Part shown: piece after piece, positions 22,189 to 32,400 of the stretch
Layout: each line of letters opens with the position of its first letter
How positions within the stretch are numbered: the stretch's first letter is position 1
Assembly (NCBI RefSeq): GCF_000234665.1
Contig: NC_018324.1
Span: forward strand, 1 to 52,500
From: Leishmania mexicana MHOM/GT/2001/U1103
Taxonomy: Eukaryota; Euglenozoa; Kinetoplastea; Trypanosomatida; Trypanosomatidae
DNA length: 52,500 nt
Direction: 5' to 3'
Translations under genes and position numbers: made by a program
Notes under the pieces: model-generated
The model's input: the letters and a program-made list of their open reading frames with translations, nothing else
The model's database searches: none
Told to the model about the DNA's origin: nothing

Positions 22189-23157
22189 CTACGCGCTGAG
22201 TCGGCGACGCGTCGAAAACGGTGCGTCGTCGGCGTCCTCCGATGGACGCGTATGAAACCCCCAAGACGCGCGTTGTCCTCCCCGAAAAAGGCGCGAGCCC
22301 GCGTGCACCAGCGCACCCCAAATACTGTTGTTCTTCTCGTCACTTGTGTGGCAGTTTGGCGACTTGCGTTGCGACGACCGCGGACTCAATGGTGGAGACG
22401 ACACCGATGTGCCAGAGCTCAGCGTAATCTCATGCGGGAGAGAGCTCTGCAACGTTCGTTGGCTTGCAGCGGGAGAGAGAGGCGCAGTTTCCAATACGTG
22501 GCCGGATTTATGCGCACGCAGCTTCTGTGCGCGCTTCACGAGACAGGCCTTGTTACCGGTAATCGAAAGTCCACGATGACGCAGGAGTTCTTTCAGTTCC
22601 GCCACTGTCATCTGTGACGGGCTGTGCGTAAGGGAATGTCGGGGACGCGCTCTTGCAGCTTTGGCGGCACGCGGGCGTGCCGGGGGCGAATAATCGCTGC
22701 TGGTGTCCTCCAAGTCAGAGTCTTCTTCCTCCATGTACGTGGAGCTAGAGGCCCCAGAGCTGCACGACTCTGTTGACTCACTCTCCGGTCGCCCCGCGTT
22801 CAAGAACCCTTTCAAAAATGAACGACATGTCTTTAGAGAAGCGCGAATGTTGGCGGCCTGCGCAGCGTCGCGGGGCGTGGAGAAACGCCCGCTGCCGTCA
22901 GTGAGCAGAAATCCATCATAGGAGACGAGCAACGCTTTGTCAGCCGTCAGCACAGGCGCTGCTTTGGCGGTCTCATCGACTGGTCGCGGAGGCGGGGACA
23001 CCGAGTGGGGAGATTGCTGCGAAGACGTTGGCGGAGAGAGCGGCACGAGAAGCCGCGTATGACGCGACTGCCGCGTCGGTGGAGTGCCAGAGAGCTCACT
23101 CAGAAGTACCTCATTTTCATCAGCCACGTACACAAGTCGCCGCTTTACTGGGTCCAT
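22189..23157 (-). CDS. SAP-domain protein, probable DNA/RNA binding
   Basis: A 322-residue protein of unknown specific role. Most of it is Ser/Pro/Arg-rich and likely disordered. Residues about 183-214 form a SAP domain (MTVAELKELLRHRGLSITG followed by K and a basic helix), a helix-extension-helix fold that binds DNA or RNA in nuclear and mitochondrial proteins. An acidic patch (EEEDSDLED, 143-151) sits just before a basic, Arg/Ala-rich linker, and many Ser-Pro sites are present in the N-terminal third and near 227-265, suggesting phosphorylation. No membrane segment or organelle signal is obvious. Short basic runs near the end could be nuclear signals. Assignment of the SAP fold is confident; the target is unknown. 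Confidence 0.8.
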   Translation of the reverse strand: MDPVKRRLVYVADENEVLLSELSGTPPTRQSRHTRLLVPLSPPTSSQQSPHSVSPPPRPVDETAKAAPVLTADKALLVSYDGFLLTDGSGRFSTPRDAAQAANIRASLKTCRSFLKGFLNAGRPESESTESCSSGASSSTYMEEEDSDLEDTSSDYSPPARPRAAKAARARPRHSLTHSPSQMTVAELKELLRHRGLSITGNKACLVKRAQKLRAHKSGHVLETAPLSPAASQRTLQSSLPHEITLSSGTSVSSPPLSPRSSQRKSPNCHTSDEKNNSIWGALVHAGSRLFRGGQRASWGFHTRPSEDADDAPFSTRRRLSA

Positions 23158-24082
23158 GGCGTCAAGACTACAGTGTAGCTGCCCGTACCTGTGAACAAAT
23201 CTATCTAGGTTTCTTTATGTAGGTGTGCCTTTGTGTGCGAGCGCGGTGTTGAGCCTTGGCTAGAGGCGAACGTTCTCTAGTTGCCTGCGATGGGCACCGC
23301 GTAGGTGGATGAAAACGCAGCGGAAGGTGGTTCCTCGATTAACGCGCGGAAGGCTTCAGAGGATGCCTGAAGTCGCGCCACGGACACTGCTTGCCTTCAC
23401 GCATGAACACCGTCGTGGTGAGAGCACAGTAGAGCGATATGGAAAGCAGCGAAATATCAAAAAAAAAATAGTAACGACGAAAAGAAAAGAGGAAGAGGTT
23501 TACAGAAAGAACAGAAGAGGTGCGGGCACACGGGCCCCGGTGATCGGGCACAGAGAAGCTCAAGCACACATAATCCAAGAGACAGAAGTGCAATGGCCTC
23601 CAATCCACTGCGTACAAAGCTCGCTATGATTGCCTGAATGTGCGCGCATAGCCTGCCTTCAGTGGAGGCTTTACACAAGGGAGCATGTAGCTTGAGCTGC
23701 ATAGACCGCGCATCTTTGTGTGTGTGTGTGTGTGTCTTTTAGAGGGGAAGAGGCAGCTGCTTCGATGCTACCAATCTTCTGTCCGTCCGAAAGATCACAT
23801 GATCGCGACTGCGCACCGTCTACATCACGTCTGTTCATCCTCATTGCTGCCTTCTTCAGCAGTTCTGATGTCTCTCTGTTTGCATTCTGTTAGCGAAAAC
23901 GAGAAAAAAAAGCTGCCAACCCCAACGCCAACATTGCGCACACGAGACATGGAACGGTACATGAATAACACAGACAAAAACGACGAGAGACGGAGTAAGA
24001 ATAAAAACGGAAGCCAAAAAAAAGGAGGAAGTAGGTCACTTATGGCAGAGAGTGCATTTCCATTGTAATGTGCCTGTTCCAT
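23158..24082. other. Spacer between TPR protein and SAP protein
   Basis: About 925 bp. Features are an A-rich run (23458-23468), a TG dinucleotide repeat of about nine units (23717-23735) and A/G-rich stretches at 23970-24030. These are usual UTR and processing sequences. No gene or mobile element is recognised. Confidence 0.5.
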
Positions 24083-24850
24083 TCAGTTGCGCAGAAGACG
24101 TTGGCATCGCAGAATACCCTGAGACGCGCCTGCCACACCGGGAGAAACGGACTGCGCCTTTGTGTAGTCTTCCAGTGCCAGCTTCCACTTCTCCATGCCT
24201 TCGTAGGCAATGCCGCGGCGCAGGTACGCCTTCACATTTGCCGGGTCGATCTCGATCGCGGCATTGCAGTCGTCCACCATCAGAGAGTACATGTGCGTCT
24301 GCTGGTGGCAGGCAGCACGGTTAGTGTAGTACACCGCCTTCTCCTTGACGGGCCCCGTCTGCAGCTCAATCGCGCGGGTGTAGAACTCCGCAGCTTGGTC
24401 ATACTTGCCGTCCTTGAAGAAGGAGTTGCCAAGCTTCTTGGCCTCCTCAGGAGTCTTGCAGTGCTGCGACTTTATTTTCTCGTTGCGATCGCGAACTTTA
24501 GTATTAATGGTGTGCAGCTTGTCCATCACCTCCTCGTTGCCCGGGCTCAGTTGGAGCGCCTTCTGGAACGCCTTCTGCGCCTCATCGTACTTGCTCATGC
24601 TCTCCATGGCGACACCCAAGCGGAAGTAGCCCTTAAGCCAATCAGGGCGTAAGCGAATGCACTGCTCTGAATCCGCAGCGGCCTTCTCAAAGTTATTCAG
24701 ATTTTGCCAGCTTCCCGCACGATTCGAGTACAGAGCACCAGAAGCCTCGTCGTTAGGGTTCAACCCGATGGCCTTGGTGTACCAGTCAATCGCTTCCTGA
24801 TACCTCTTTGCCTTGAAGGCGTCATTGCCCTTGGCCTTATAGTCCTCCAT
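24083..24850 (-). CDS. STI1-like two-module TPR co-chaperone
   Basis: A 255-residue protein made almost only of six tetratricopeptide repeats in two modules (about residues 2-105 and 136-238) joined by a charged linker. The ATG at 24850 starts directly at the first repeat and sits 19 nt after a strong acceptor; the 150-residue open extension upstream is leader. Both modules keep the carboxylate-clamp residues that grip the EEVD tail of Hsp70/Hsp90: K5, N9, N43, K73, R77 and K138, N142, N177, K207, R211. Unlike full Hop/STI1 it has no DP (Sti1) domains and no third TPR module. It could bridge two chaperones. It corresponds in type to the short 'STI1 homologue' annotated in Leishmania chromosome 36; client and partners are unknown. 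Confidence 0.9.
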   Translation of the reverse strand: MEDYKAKGNDAFKAKRYQEAIDWYTKAIGLNPNDEASGALYSNRAGSWQNLNNFEKAAADSEQCIRLRPDWLKGYFRLGVAMESMSKYDEAQKAFQKALQLSPGNEEVMDKLHTINTKVRDRNEKIKSQHCKTPEEAKKLGNSFFKDGKYDQAAEFYTRAIELQTGPVKEKAVYYTNRAACHQQTHMYSLMVDDCNAAIEIDPANVKAYLRRGIAYEGMEKWKLALEDYTKAQSVSPGVAGASQGILRCQRLLRN

Positions 24851-24869
24851 TTTGCAAAAGTCTGCGGCA

Positions 24870-24907
24870 CTTGTCGAAGACGAGCAGGGAGAAAAAAGAG
24901 AGGGGAG
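24870..24907 (-). promoter_or_regulatory. Candidate spliced-leader acceptor for the TPR protein
   Basis: The minus strand has CTCCCCTCTC then TTTTTTCTCCC (24907-24886) and the AG of GACAAG at 24871-24870. The resulting leader is only about 19 nt before the ATG at 24850, which supports that start. Confidence 0.6.
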
Positions 24908-25384
24908 CACAGAGTGTAAAGCTCGGAAGCGACTTTGTTCTACCCGACAACCGCAGCGACAAGTATGAAACACGTAAAAGCACACACCGGAGTGGGAAGC
25001 CGTCCAGGACGCAGAGCACATCGAGAGAGAGGTAGCACCAACGAACAGGTTTGTGCGCAGCGACGAAAAAGAGAACAAGGGTAACCACGTTGACATTGGA
25101 GTGGTGAGATGGCCAGGAGTACGCATGCACATCACACCGCATATGCACAGCATCCAGACAAGAAGGACTGAGAAGAAACGCCAGAAGAGTGCACAGTTAG
25201 TGGAATATACCAACCGCGCAGCCCGACGCACTTGATGAACACAAGAGCATCCTGCAGCGCAGCAGCACCTCACGCGACTAGCCTCATATGACCTTACCAT
25301 CGTTTCTGAAGTAACAATGGGCCCGATGAGTCCTGCAGAGTTCTTCGAGTCTTAGGGAGTTCCATTTGTCCGCAATGTTTTTTT

Positions 25385-26010
25385 TTCATGTCAAAGCGCT
25401 GTCCTGCCGTGAACCAGTCAAGATGTTGTAACATACAAGCACAGCGCACCGACCTCGGTAGGAACACCGCGAAATCCGGACCTTCTCGGGAGATACCGTC
25501 TGCCGTCGAATCGGCTCAACGCGCCCACCGGACTCTTCGTGCCCTTCCTCGTCCCCTCGCCGCATAGGTGCTGCGCGATCGGCGCCAGACGGAGAGACTC
25601 GGGGGTGCGCGGTAACGCCTCGACCCAAGCCGGTCTCTCCCCCGCCCAGGGCCCTGCCCCAGGTGGCTGAGGCAGTGGCATCCATCGTGCGGGCAGTAGG
25701 CGGAGGATGAGGGGTCTGGGCACATGCCGCATGAGCTCAGGGAGGACGTTGGCCAGCCCCAACCAGGGCCCTCAGAGACCCTGCCACACACACACACCGC
25801 CTGTATCCCGTGCTTTTTCCTCTGTTTGCACGCCGCTTCAAGCCACGGCATACCACAATGTGGCGCGGTCACTCGCCACACTGGAGCCGGGAGGACTCGA
25901 TGGTGTAGCACGGGGTGTTCTCGCCGTGCTTCCGCCACCTGTGCCTCATCCGTCCACCCGGTCCGGTTGTAGGGGGGGACGCCGTATGCTTCGCACACAC
26001 GCAGTTTGGG
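25385..26010 (-). repeat. Duplicated element, copy 2 (626 bp) with A-tail
   Basis: Identical to 11630-12256 except for one G fewer in a G run (seven, near 25972-25978). On the minus strand the shared sequence ends in TGACATG and runs straight into A9 (plus strand T at 25378-25386). The flanks are unrelated to those of copy 1. An A-tail plus loss of the SIDER-like head found beside copy 1 would fit a 5'-truncated retroposed copy. I see no clear target-site duplication, so gene conversion or segmental duplication remain possible. Confidence 0.9.
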
Positions 26011-26260
26011 ATTGATCGGTGAGGATCTTTTTGGGCCTTTTGCGTGAATCTTTCTCGCTCTGCTGACGTCCTGGTACCTGTTTGGCAATATGATGCCGCG
26101 TGCGCCCAGTGCTCGCATTTTCGAATCCTGGGGCCTGCTTCAGCACACCATTGTTGTCTCGGTAGGTTTGTTCGTCGTCTTCATCGTCCTTTTCCGTCTG
26201 CGTCATGGCGGAATGTGTCTCGAAGGCTTGCTCGCATGCACCGCGGCAGCTGGGAGGCCG

Positions 26261-26635
26261 CTATGCGTCTGCAGCGGCATGCGGAACTTCCATCTTCCGG
26301 TGAGTCCGCATACCGTTGATAGGCTTAGTTGTGTGGCATGGGGAAAGGGTCCGCGAATAAGCCTGTGCCTGTGCACGAAGAGCGCACAGCTCGTCCTCCT
26401 GAACGGGGCACGGCGGGACAGCGGTTGACACCCCTACAGGTGAGGAGCCCGTGCAGGGCACGTGCGATGTGCGCGTATTCGCATCATGGCGGCGAAGACC
26501 ACAGCGCGAGGCGAGGTGTGCTTTGAGTGTCGAGTGGTTCGAAAATTTCCCGCTGCAGATTCGCCACAACGCCGGGTCGAATGTCCTCCCTTTACAACAG
26601 GTGGACCGGAGGCTCTGTGGAGAGGGGGGTACCAC
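26261..26635 (-). pseudogene. Possible ingi/L1Tc-like (DIRE) coding fragment
   Basis: This minus-strand frame contains WRICSGKFSNHSTLKAH followed five residues after the His by Cys. It matches the pattern of a C2H2/C2HC zinc finger (CxxC, F, L, H, C) if the first Cys has become Trp, a one-base change. Non-LTR retrotransposons of the ingi/L1Tc clade have a finger near the end of their ORF, and Leishmania genomes hold many degenerate copies. Nearby minus-strand sequence is GC-rich and in broken frames. No reverse transcriptase motif is visible, so the assignment is tentative. Confidence 0.3.
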
Positions 26636-27796
26636 AGCGCTAGAAGAGTAGTAGGCAACACACCATCTGTGTCTTGACGCTTCCAGTCACCCACCGCTGC
26701 AGCAATCAAGTGCACGCACAGGTGCCTGTACGGATGTAGGAGAGGATAAGCTCCTGGCGTCCCACGAGTGCAGAATCTGTGCTCGTCAGGTACGGAACCG
26801 CCGCCAAGCACCTTCTGTCACAGCGTGCCGCATTGTGTATGCCCCTCTCGGGGGATGTCGGCCTGGCGTCTGAGACCACATTGTAGGGGTCCGTAATTCA
26901 TGCAGTCAGCGCTGGTGTCACTGATATTGCCTATTCTGCTAGCTTGACCACCTTGTCGCCGTGCACCAACTCACAATCGTCAAAGACGCTGAAATGAGAG
27001 GCGCACGCGACAGGTTAGCAGCGCGAGCGCCCGTGCCCAGATACGCCGCAGCATGCCATCCTCCACCGCTGTAGGGCCCGTGTCGGACGCCATGCGGAAG
27101 GAAAGCGAGTCCGTAGGAAGAGGGACACGGGCTCTTCTGTGTCTCGGTGGGCACGGTTGTCCTTGCAGCGAGTGCTATGTCCTAGCACCACTGCTTCACA
27201 CTCCGTGTGACAGCTGCACGCAAGGCGCCCGCAGTCTCTTGTCGCGGCACCTGTGAGGGGATGATGGTTGCGAAGGGTTGCGATCGCCCCTGACATAATG
27301 ACAGTCTGTACCGCACTATACGTTGGAAGTGCGTAAGGGAACTTCACAAAACGACGGGTAGCCTTCTAGCAAACGGAAGGAGAAAAACGGTGAATGGGGC
27401 GTCATATACGTGCATGGAGGTGCCTGAGTGGTCATCAGGAACACCCGAACATGAACAAAGTGCGCCAGGCTCTCTCACATGCGGCACCCGCCTCCACAGA
27501 CAGTCGTCGAGAAAAGCAAGAAAGCAAGCGTCACGGCTAACGAAAAAGAGTGAAGGCTCCGCAGCCTACGCAAGTGGAAAGAACATCCGCGTAGGTTACG
27601 TGCACGCACAAGGTTATGAGCATCCTTCAGAGAGGCTGCGAAGCAACGGCAGAGCGACGCAGCTCCCTGTCCATCCAACTTGCTGCCGTCACCGCCATTC
27701 GCCTTTGACAATGCGCGACAAAGAAAAAGAAAACATAATAAAGGCTAGCCACAGTGTTCGAAGCGGTACGTTGCTTGAGAACGAAAAGAAGTCGAT

Positions 27797-28687
27797 TCAA
27801 AACAGCTTTGGTAGCGGGGCGTCTTCGGTGGACCCGACGACAAAGCAGTAGTGTTCGTGCATCAAGTTCCACTCCTCCCAGTCGTCGATCATTTCCAGCT
27901 GGTTGAGGCGGATTTGAATCTGGCGCGGCACGCCAAGGTATAGGTTCTTCATGGTGACGGACTTGACCGCCTTAAAGCCTAGCTCGGTGCACCGCTGCGC
28001 GTGTGCCTCAGGTGTGGGAAAGTCACCGATTCCTTTGAAATCAGCACCGAAGTGCTGTAGATTCTCCACCATGACCTTGCCGAAGCGATCAAACGGCTGA
28101 ATCGCGTCATACGTGACAAGCATAGTCTTTGTGCCGGGCTCGATGGCGTTGCTCATGACAGTTCGCAATAGATTAGTGGTGACGGAGCCCTCAATGTACA
28201 CAAACACCATCTCCGCGATCATGATAGTAGGGGTGCCGCCTTGCAGGTGCTGCTTCAGCACCTTCGCAACACCCTTGGCGTCATACAGGTCGCAGGAAAC
28301 CAGCACGTACTGTGAGCCCACCAGCGAGTGCATCTCGTCGTGACGCTTGATGATACGCTCCTTTTCGGCGACCAGGTCAGCTAAGTCAAGCTCCACAAAC
28401 TTCTGCACAGGAAACTTCGGGTCGCTGTGCTTTAGGCGAAAGTAGAGCGTGTCCATTCCTGCGCCAAAGTTGATTACCTGAATCGGTTGTCCGGCGGCGG
28501 TTGCGAAGCCCCGCACGCAGTTTTCAAACGCCGTTGTCCGCAGCCAGGTTCCACGGTTCATCAGCGGACTATTCACAATGGTGTGATCCTTTTCGAAGAA
28601 GGACACAAACGGGTCATTGAGATAGCCTTTGCGGACGCAGTGCACCTTGCGGGAGCATGCGTCATGGGCGGTCTGAATCAACGCCAT
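27797..28687 (-). CDS. LCMT1: Leucine carboxyl methyltransferase (PP2A methylation)
   Basis: A 296-residue SAM-dependent methyltransferase of the LCMT1/Ppm1 family, which methylates the C-terminal leucine carboxylate of the PP2A catalytic subunit and so steers assembly of the phosphatase with its B subunits. The ATG at 28687 (MALIQTAHDACSRK) is chosen; further upstream the frame is leader-like. The family signatures are in order: RKGYLNDPFVSFF (19-31), a PxxNRGTW block (41-48), the SAM-binding INFGAGMDTLYFRL (72-85), a VELDLADLV acidic loop after it, and a later stretch MIAEMVFVYIEG characteristic of LCMT. The length is slightly under the human enzyme (334). A cytosolic location is expected, with no targeting signal visible. 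Confidence 0.92.
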   Translation of the reverse strand: MALIQTAHDACSRKVHCVRKGYLNDPFVSFFEKDHTIVNSPLMNRGTWLRTTAFENCVRGFATAAGQPIQVINFGAGMDTLYFRLKHSDPKFPVQKFVELDLADLVAEKERIIKRHDEMHSLVGSQYVLVSCDLYDAKGVAKVLKQHLQGGTPTIMIAEMVFVYIEGSVTTNLLRTVMSNAIEPGTKTMLVTYDAIQPFDRFGKVMVENLQHFGADFKGIGDFPTPEAHAQRCTELGFKAVKSVTMKNLYLGVPRQIQIRLNQLEMIDDWEEWNLMHEHYCFVVGSTEDAPLPKLF

Positions 28688-29416
28688 GTTGAGGCGGAGC
28701 AGGTGTGAGTGGCCGTGTTCGTTCGTGGGTGTATGTTGAGGGGGGAGGGTGGGGCTCCCAATAGTGAGAACCGCAGTCAGCAAGGTAGCTTCGAGCGAGA
28801 GCTGCGCGTACACTTCAACACCGACGCACCACTGCACCGGATGTCGCCAGGTAAACCGCTGCTGGCTTGGTGGCTAGATTGGAAAAAAGAGAAGCTTCGC
28901 ACGCAACAGAATTCGAAATCAAAGACGCGGCGCGCGCAGAGAAAGTGGACAGAAAGAGGAGGGGACGACGATGAGAGAGTAAAAAAAAAGAATCGATAAC
29001 ACACGAGGGACGCAAACGGCGGCGACCAGGGATGGGCATCAGAAACGACTCAAACTTGTCCGCGGCAGGCAACCGCACTTTCGCATACACCGAAGAGCCT
29101 CTTTGCTATGCTGCTGAAGCGAGAGCGGTGTACAACTGTGGGCCAAGCACACGGAGAGACGCGACGCTAGCGGGGCAAGTGAGACCACTGATATCGTACT
29201 CGGCGTACGTAGTTCGATGAGAGCGCTGCGTGTGTCTTTCGTCTTCCCCTTACGAACGAAGCAGGCCTCAGCGAGGCAATCAGTGATCAGACGCACCACT
29301 GCCCTCATACCTACCTGTTGGCCAAAATGAGGAACACAAGATGCGAGGCGTCGCTTCAGCCTCTCCTCCATCCATGAATCTTACTCGAGTCCGTGAGCGT
29401 GACCCTACACACCGCA
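28688..29416. other. Spacer between exportin-like gene and LCMT1
   Basis: About 730 bp. On the minus strand the LCMT1 leader has a long C-rich tract (about 28760-28740) with no AG between it and the ATG, so the acceptor must lie upstream of it. A 110-codon ATG frame at 29039-29371 has plausible composition for its first 50 residues only; it is mentioned but not called. A-rich run at 28981-28989. Confidence 0.5.
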
Positions 29417-32400
29417 CTAGGCGCCTATGATGGTTGTGCCGTGAAGAAAGGATAGAGCATCTTGTAATAGCTCCTCAAAGCCAGGCTCGCTTGCGTTGGC
29501 GCGCCCGGCAACCGACTGGAGTGCTGGGAAGATGGCGGCGACAAAAGCGTCGCAGTTGGAGACCTCCCTCACCACAGCCTCCAGCGTCGCAACCAGGCTA
29601 TCGTACGGCACGCCTCGAACCAAAATGAGAAGGACACGAGATATCTGCCGCAGATTGTTAAAGAACACCTTTCCGGACGTCAGGGAGCGCAGCACAACCT
29701 TCAGCAGGTCGCAACACGCGCTGGCGTGACTCGCCAGAGGCGTTGCAGCCTCCAAGAAGGCTGCGACGCTGGTTGTGACGGAGATGCCGGCGCGTAGGAT
29801 GTTGGCCCGCTCACTGTTGAGTGCGTAGAGCATAGCGGAGAGAAACGCATCGGAGCAGCTCGCAAACACAAAGTCCGCGGTGAAAGACTCGGCGCAGACC
29901 TCCATGCAGGTGAAAATACCATCCTCGAGACTCGGCAAGCTCAGTGAGCGCTCGTCCATGTGGCGCAGCAACGCACCGGCGGCCTCCACTGTGGCAATCG
30001 AAACTGCGCGTGTGTCGTCGTCGGAGAGGAAGCAGTCCAGCGCCTTCCACTGCGCCAGCGAGCTAAGAAGCCTCGCGGTTGAGATAATGAACTCGGCTTT
30101 GTCGCCCTCGCCGTCGGCAGACGTCCACGCGCTGCTGGTCTGCAGGGCCGTCACAACGTAGCGCAGCTCCGCGAGGACGAGGTCCAGTAACATGCGAATG
30201 TCGCTGTCCTCCAGAAGAGGTGAGCACGTGACGAACATGCTACGTACACACTGCACAGACTCGATCACGATCTCGCACTCGTAGAACTTCGAGGTGGAGA
30301 CGCCAATCAGTCGCTGCCCTGTCGCAAGCAAGGCCGGAAAGACGCACCGAATCACCTGCTGGCTGTGCAGCGACTCGAACAGCCCCGCCAGTGAGCTCAG
30401 CAGCTCTAGCACCATGTTCACATCATCCTCAGCGGACGGCGAGAGGGTGAATTCGAGAAGCTGTGCCTGCACGCTGTCCGCGTCTGGGCAACACGAGATA
30501 ACAAACGCGATGAGGCGCCCCCGTGTGTGTCCGTAAAAGCGAAATCGATGAATTTCCTGCACAGCCAGCGTCAACGCCTGAAACGCCTCCTGTCGGTGGC
30601 AGAAGCTGCGTACGCGGCTGCTCTTGTCTGCCACCGAGTCGAGTAGCCGACAAGCTGCAGATGTCGACTCCTCCTCGAAGGGAGTAAGGCGTAGCGCACC
30701 CACTACGGCAAGCAGCGACTGCGCAACTATGTCTGCACCACCGCTGAAGGCATCGACGTAGAGGGTGCAGCTTTCCTCGGCCTCAACATACGTCTTGATG
30801 TACTGTGTGAGAACGTCGAGGAAGGCCGCAAGCACCGCCGGGCTCGCGGCTGCAGGATTCTGCAGTAGCGGCACAAGTGCATCCACCTCCGTGACAAGGT
30901 GAAGCAGCAACGCACTGCCTTGCGAGCCCATCTCAAGGAAGCAGCGGGGGATGTAGGGCTGCTCACCCTCAAGCGGGTCGGCGATGAAGAAGCCGACAAT
31001 CTTCAGCAGCGTCCACAGAGCCTCGAAGAGCGGCGTAGGAGCGGCGCCACCAGCACCGAGGGTGCTCGCCAAGGTGGATCGCAGTGACTGCAAGTATCGG
31101 ATAAGTAGCTCGCATGTGCTGCTTGCGCAGAGGCGGCCGACCTGCGCGACGAGGTGCAGGTGCGAATTCGTGAAGGTGTCGGCAAAGCAGTCCAGTTCCA
31201 GCTCGGCCGCGTCGGTATTAACTTTTGTGTCGAGATACGTGGAGAAGATGGTTTGGCAGCCTTGGCTGATAAGGTGGCGTTGCGCGATCGTCTCCGTGCC
31301 GTTTCCGGAAAAGCTGCTACGGTCAATGTAGGACGTTAAGTGAAACCAGACGCTCAGCATCTCATCCACACACGACATCACATCAGTGTCCGTGTTGCTC
31401 GAAGTGTCGCGTCGAATGAGAACGGCTGTCAAGGCTGTCAGTCGCGAGACAAGGGCACACGCCTGCGGATGAAAAAAGAACTCAACGTAGTTCGACACCA
31501 GTCGCAGAATCCCATTGGCCAAAAGCGGGAAAAGGTGAAAATCCTCTTCCGTGGCCCACTGCGACAAGTGCTCGAATACATCCAGGCAGAGCGACAGGGA
31601 AGACACAAGGAAGCGCAGGCACTGCGTTTCCGTCCATTCACTGCCCTTGAATGAGCACAAGAGCTGAACAATCTCGATGACCTTCTGCCGATTGACCGGC
31701 ACGCCGTTCACGGAGCCGCTTCCGTACCACTCGCGCAACACACCGTGCACAGTGACGCACGCGCCGCTCTCGAGGCCAATGTCGCCGACAAGCAACCGAT
31801 CCCACCCCTCATGAGCGACGTAGAACACGCCACACGACTCCTCTGTCGATGAGTCCTCCTCGAAGAACTGATGCGACGGCCAGGCTAGGCACGACACCAG
31901 TGCCGTCAGCCCCTTGTCCACAGACATAGATGACTCGCCTGCTGACACGAGGAGGCCGCGAAGGAGGGCCTGGATTAGGTTGGGTAGACGGCCCTCCTCG
32001 GAGAACAGTTCCCGGCAGCGCCGGTGCACACGCATTGGCAATCCTCGATAGCGGGAGGTCCCGCTAAAAAGACCGAACTCCTCCACCGCGGACTGGCAGA
32101 TGATGCGATGAAGATATGCCTTAGGAGATGGAGTGCAGGTTTGCGCCAAATCAACGAGGCCTGAGCACACTGCCGTTACCTCCTCCACGCAAACGTCGAG
32201 GTTATCGCCGACACAGCCAAGTTTGAGCGCTACCGCTGTCGCTGTGGCGAGCTCCGACACTACCGGCGTCCATGCGGGCGTCTCCACCTGCGCTGCCATT
32301 TGATAGGCGTAGCCGAGTAGAAAAGCGATCACCGTGTCGCTTTGCTGCCGACGGCCATCTCGGCAGCGCGTCAGCGCATATGCCAGCACCTTGAAGGCGA

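Larger units (their letters stand above)
24908..27796. other. Wide spacer with retroposon debris
   Basis: About 2.9 kb between the methyltransferase and the TPR gene, more than most spacers here. It contains repeat copy 2 (25385-26010), a possible retroelement coding fragment (26261-26635) and a GC-rich, gene-like but broken stretch to about 27260. Between 26640 and 27260 no frame is continuous. The last 500 bp look like ordinary 3'UTR. Confidence 0.6.

Noticed and set aside
29039..29371. 110-codon ATG frame between the exportin-like gene and LCMT1
   Set aside because: Only the first part looks protein-like; no acceptor placed for it and the region is needed for UTRs. Conservation data would be needed to call it.
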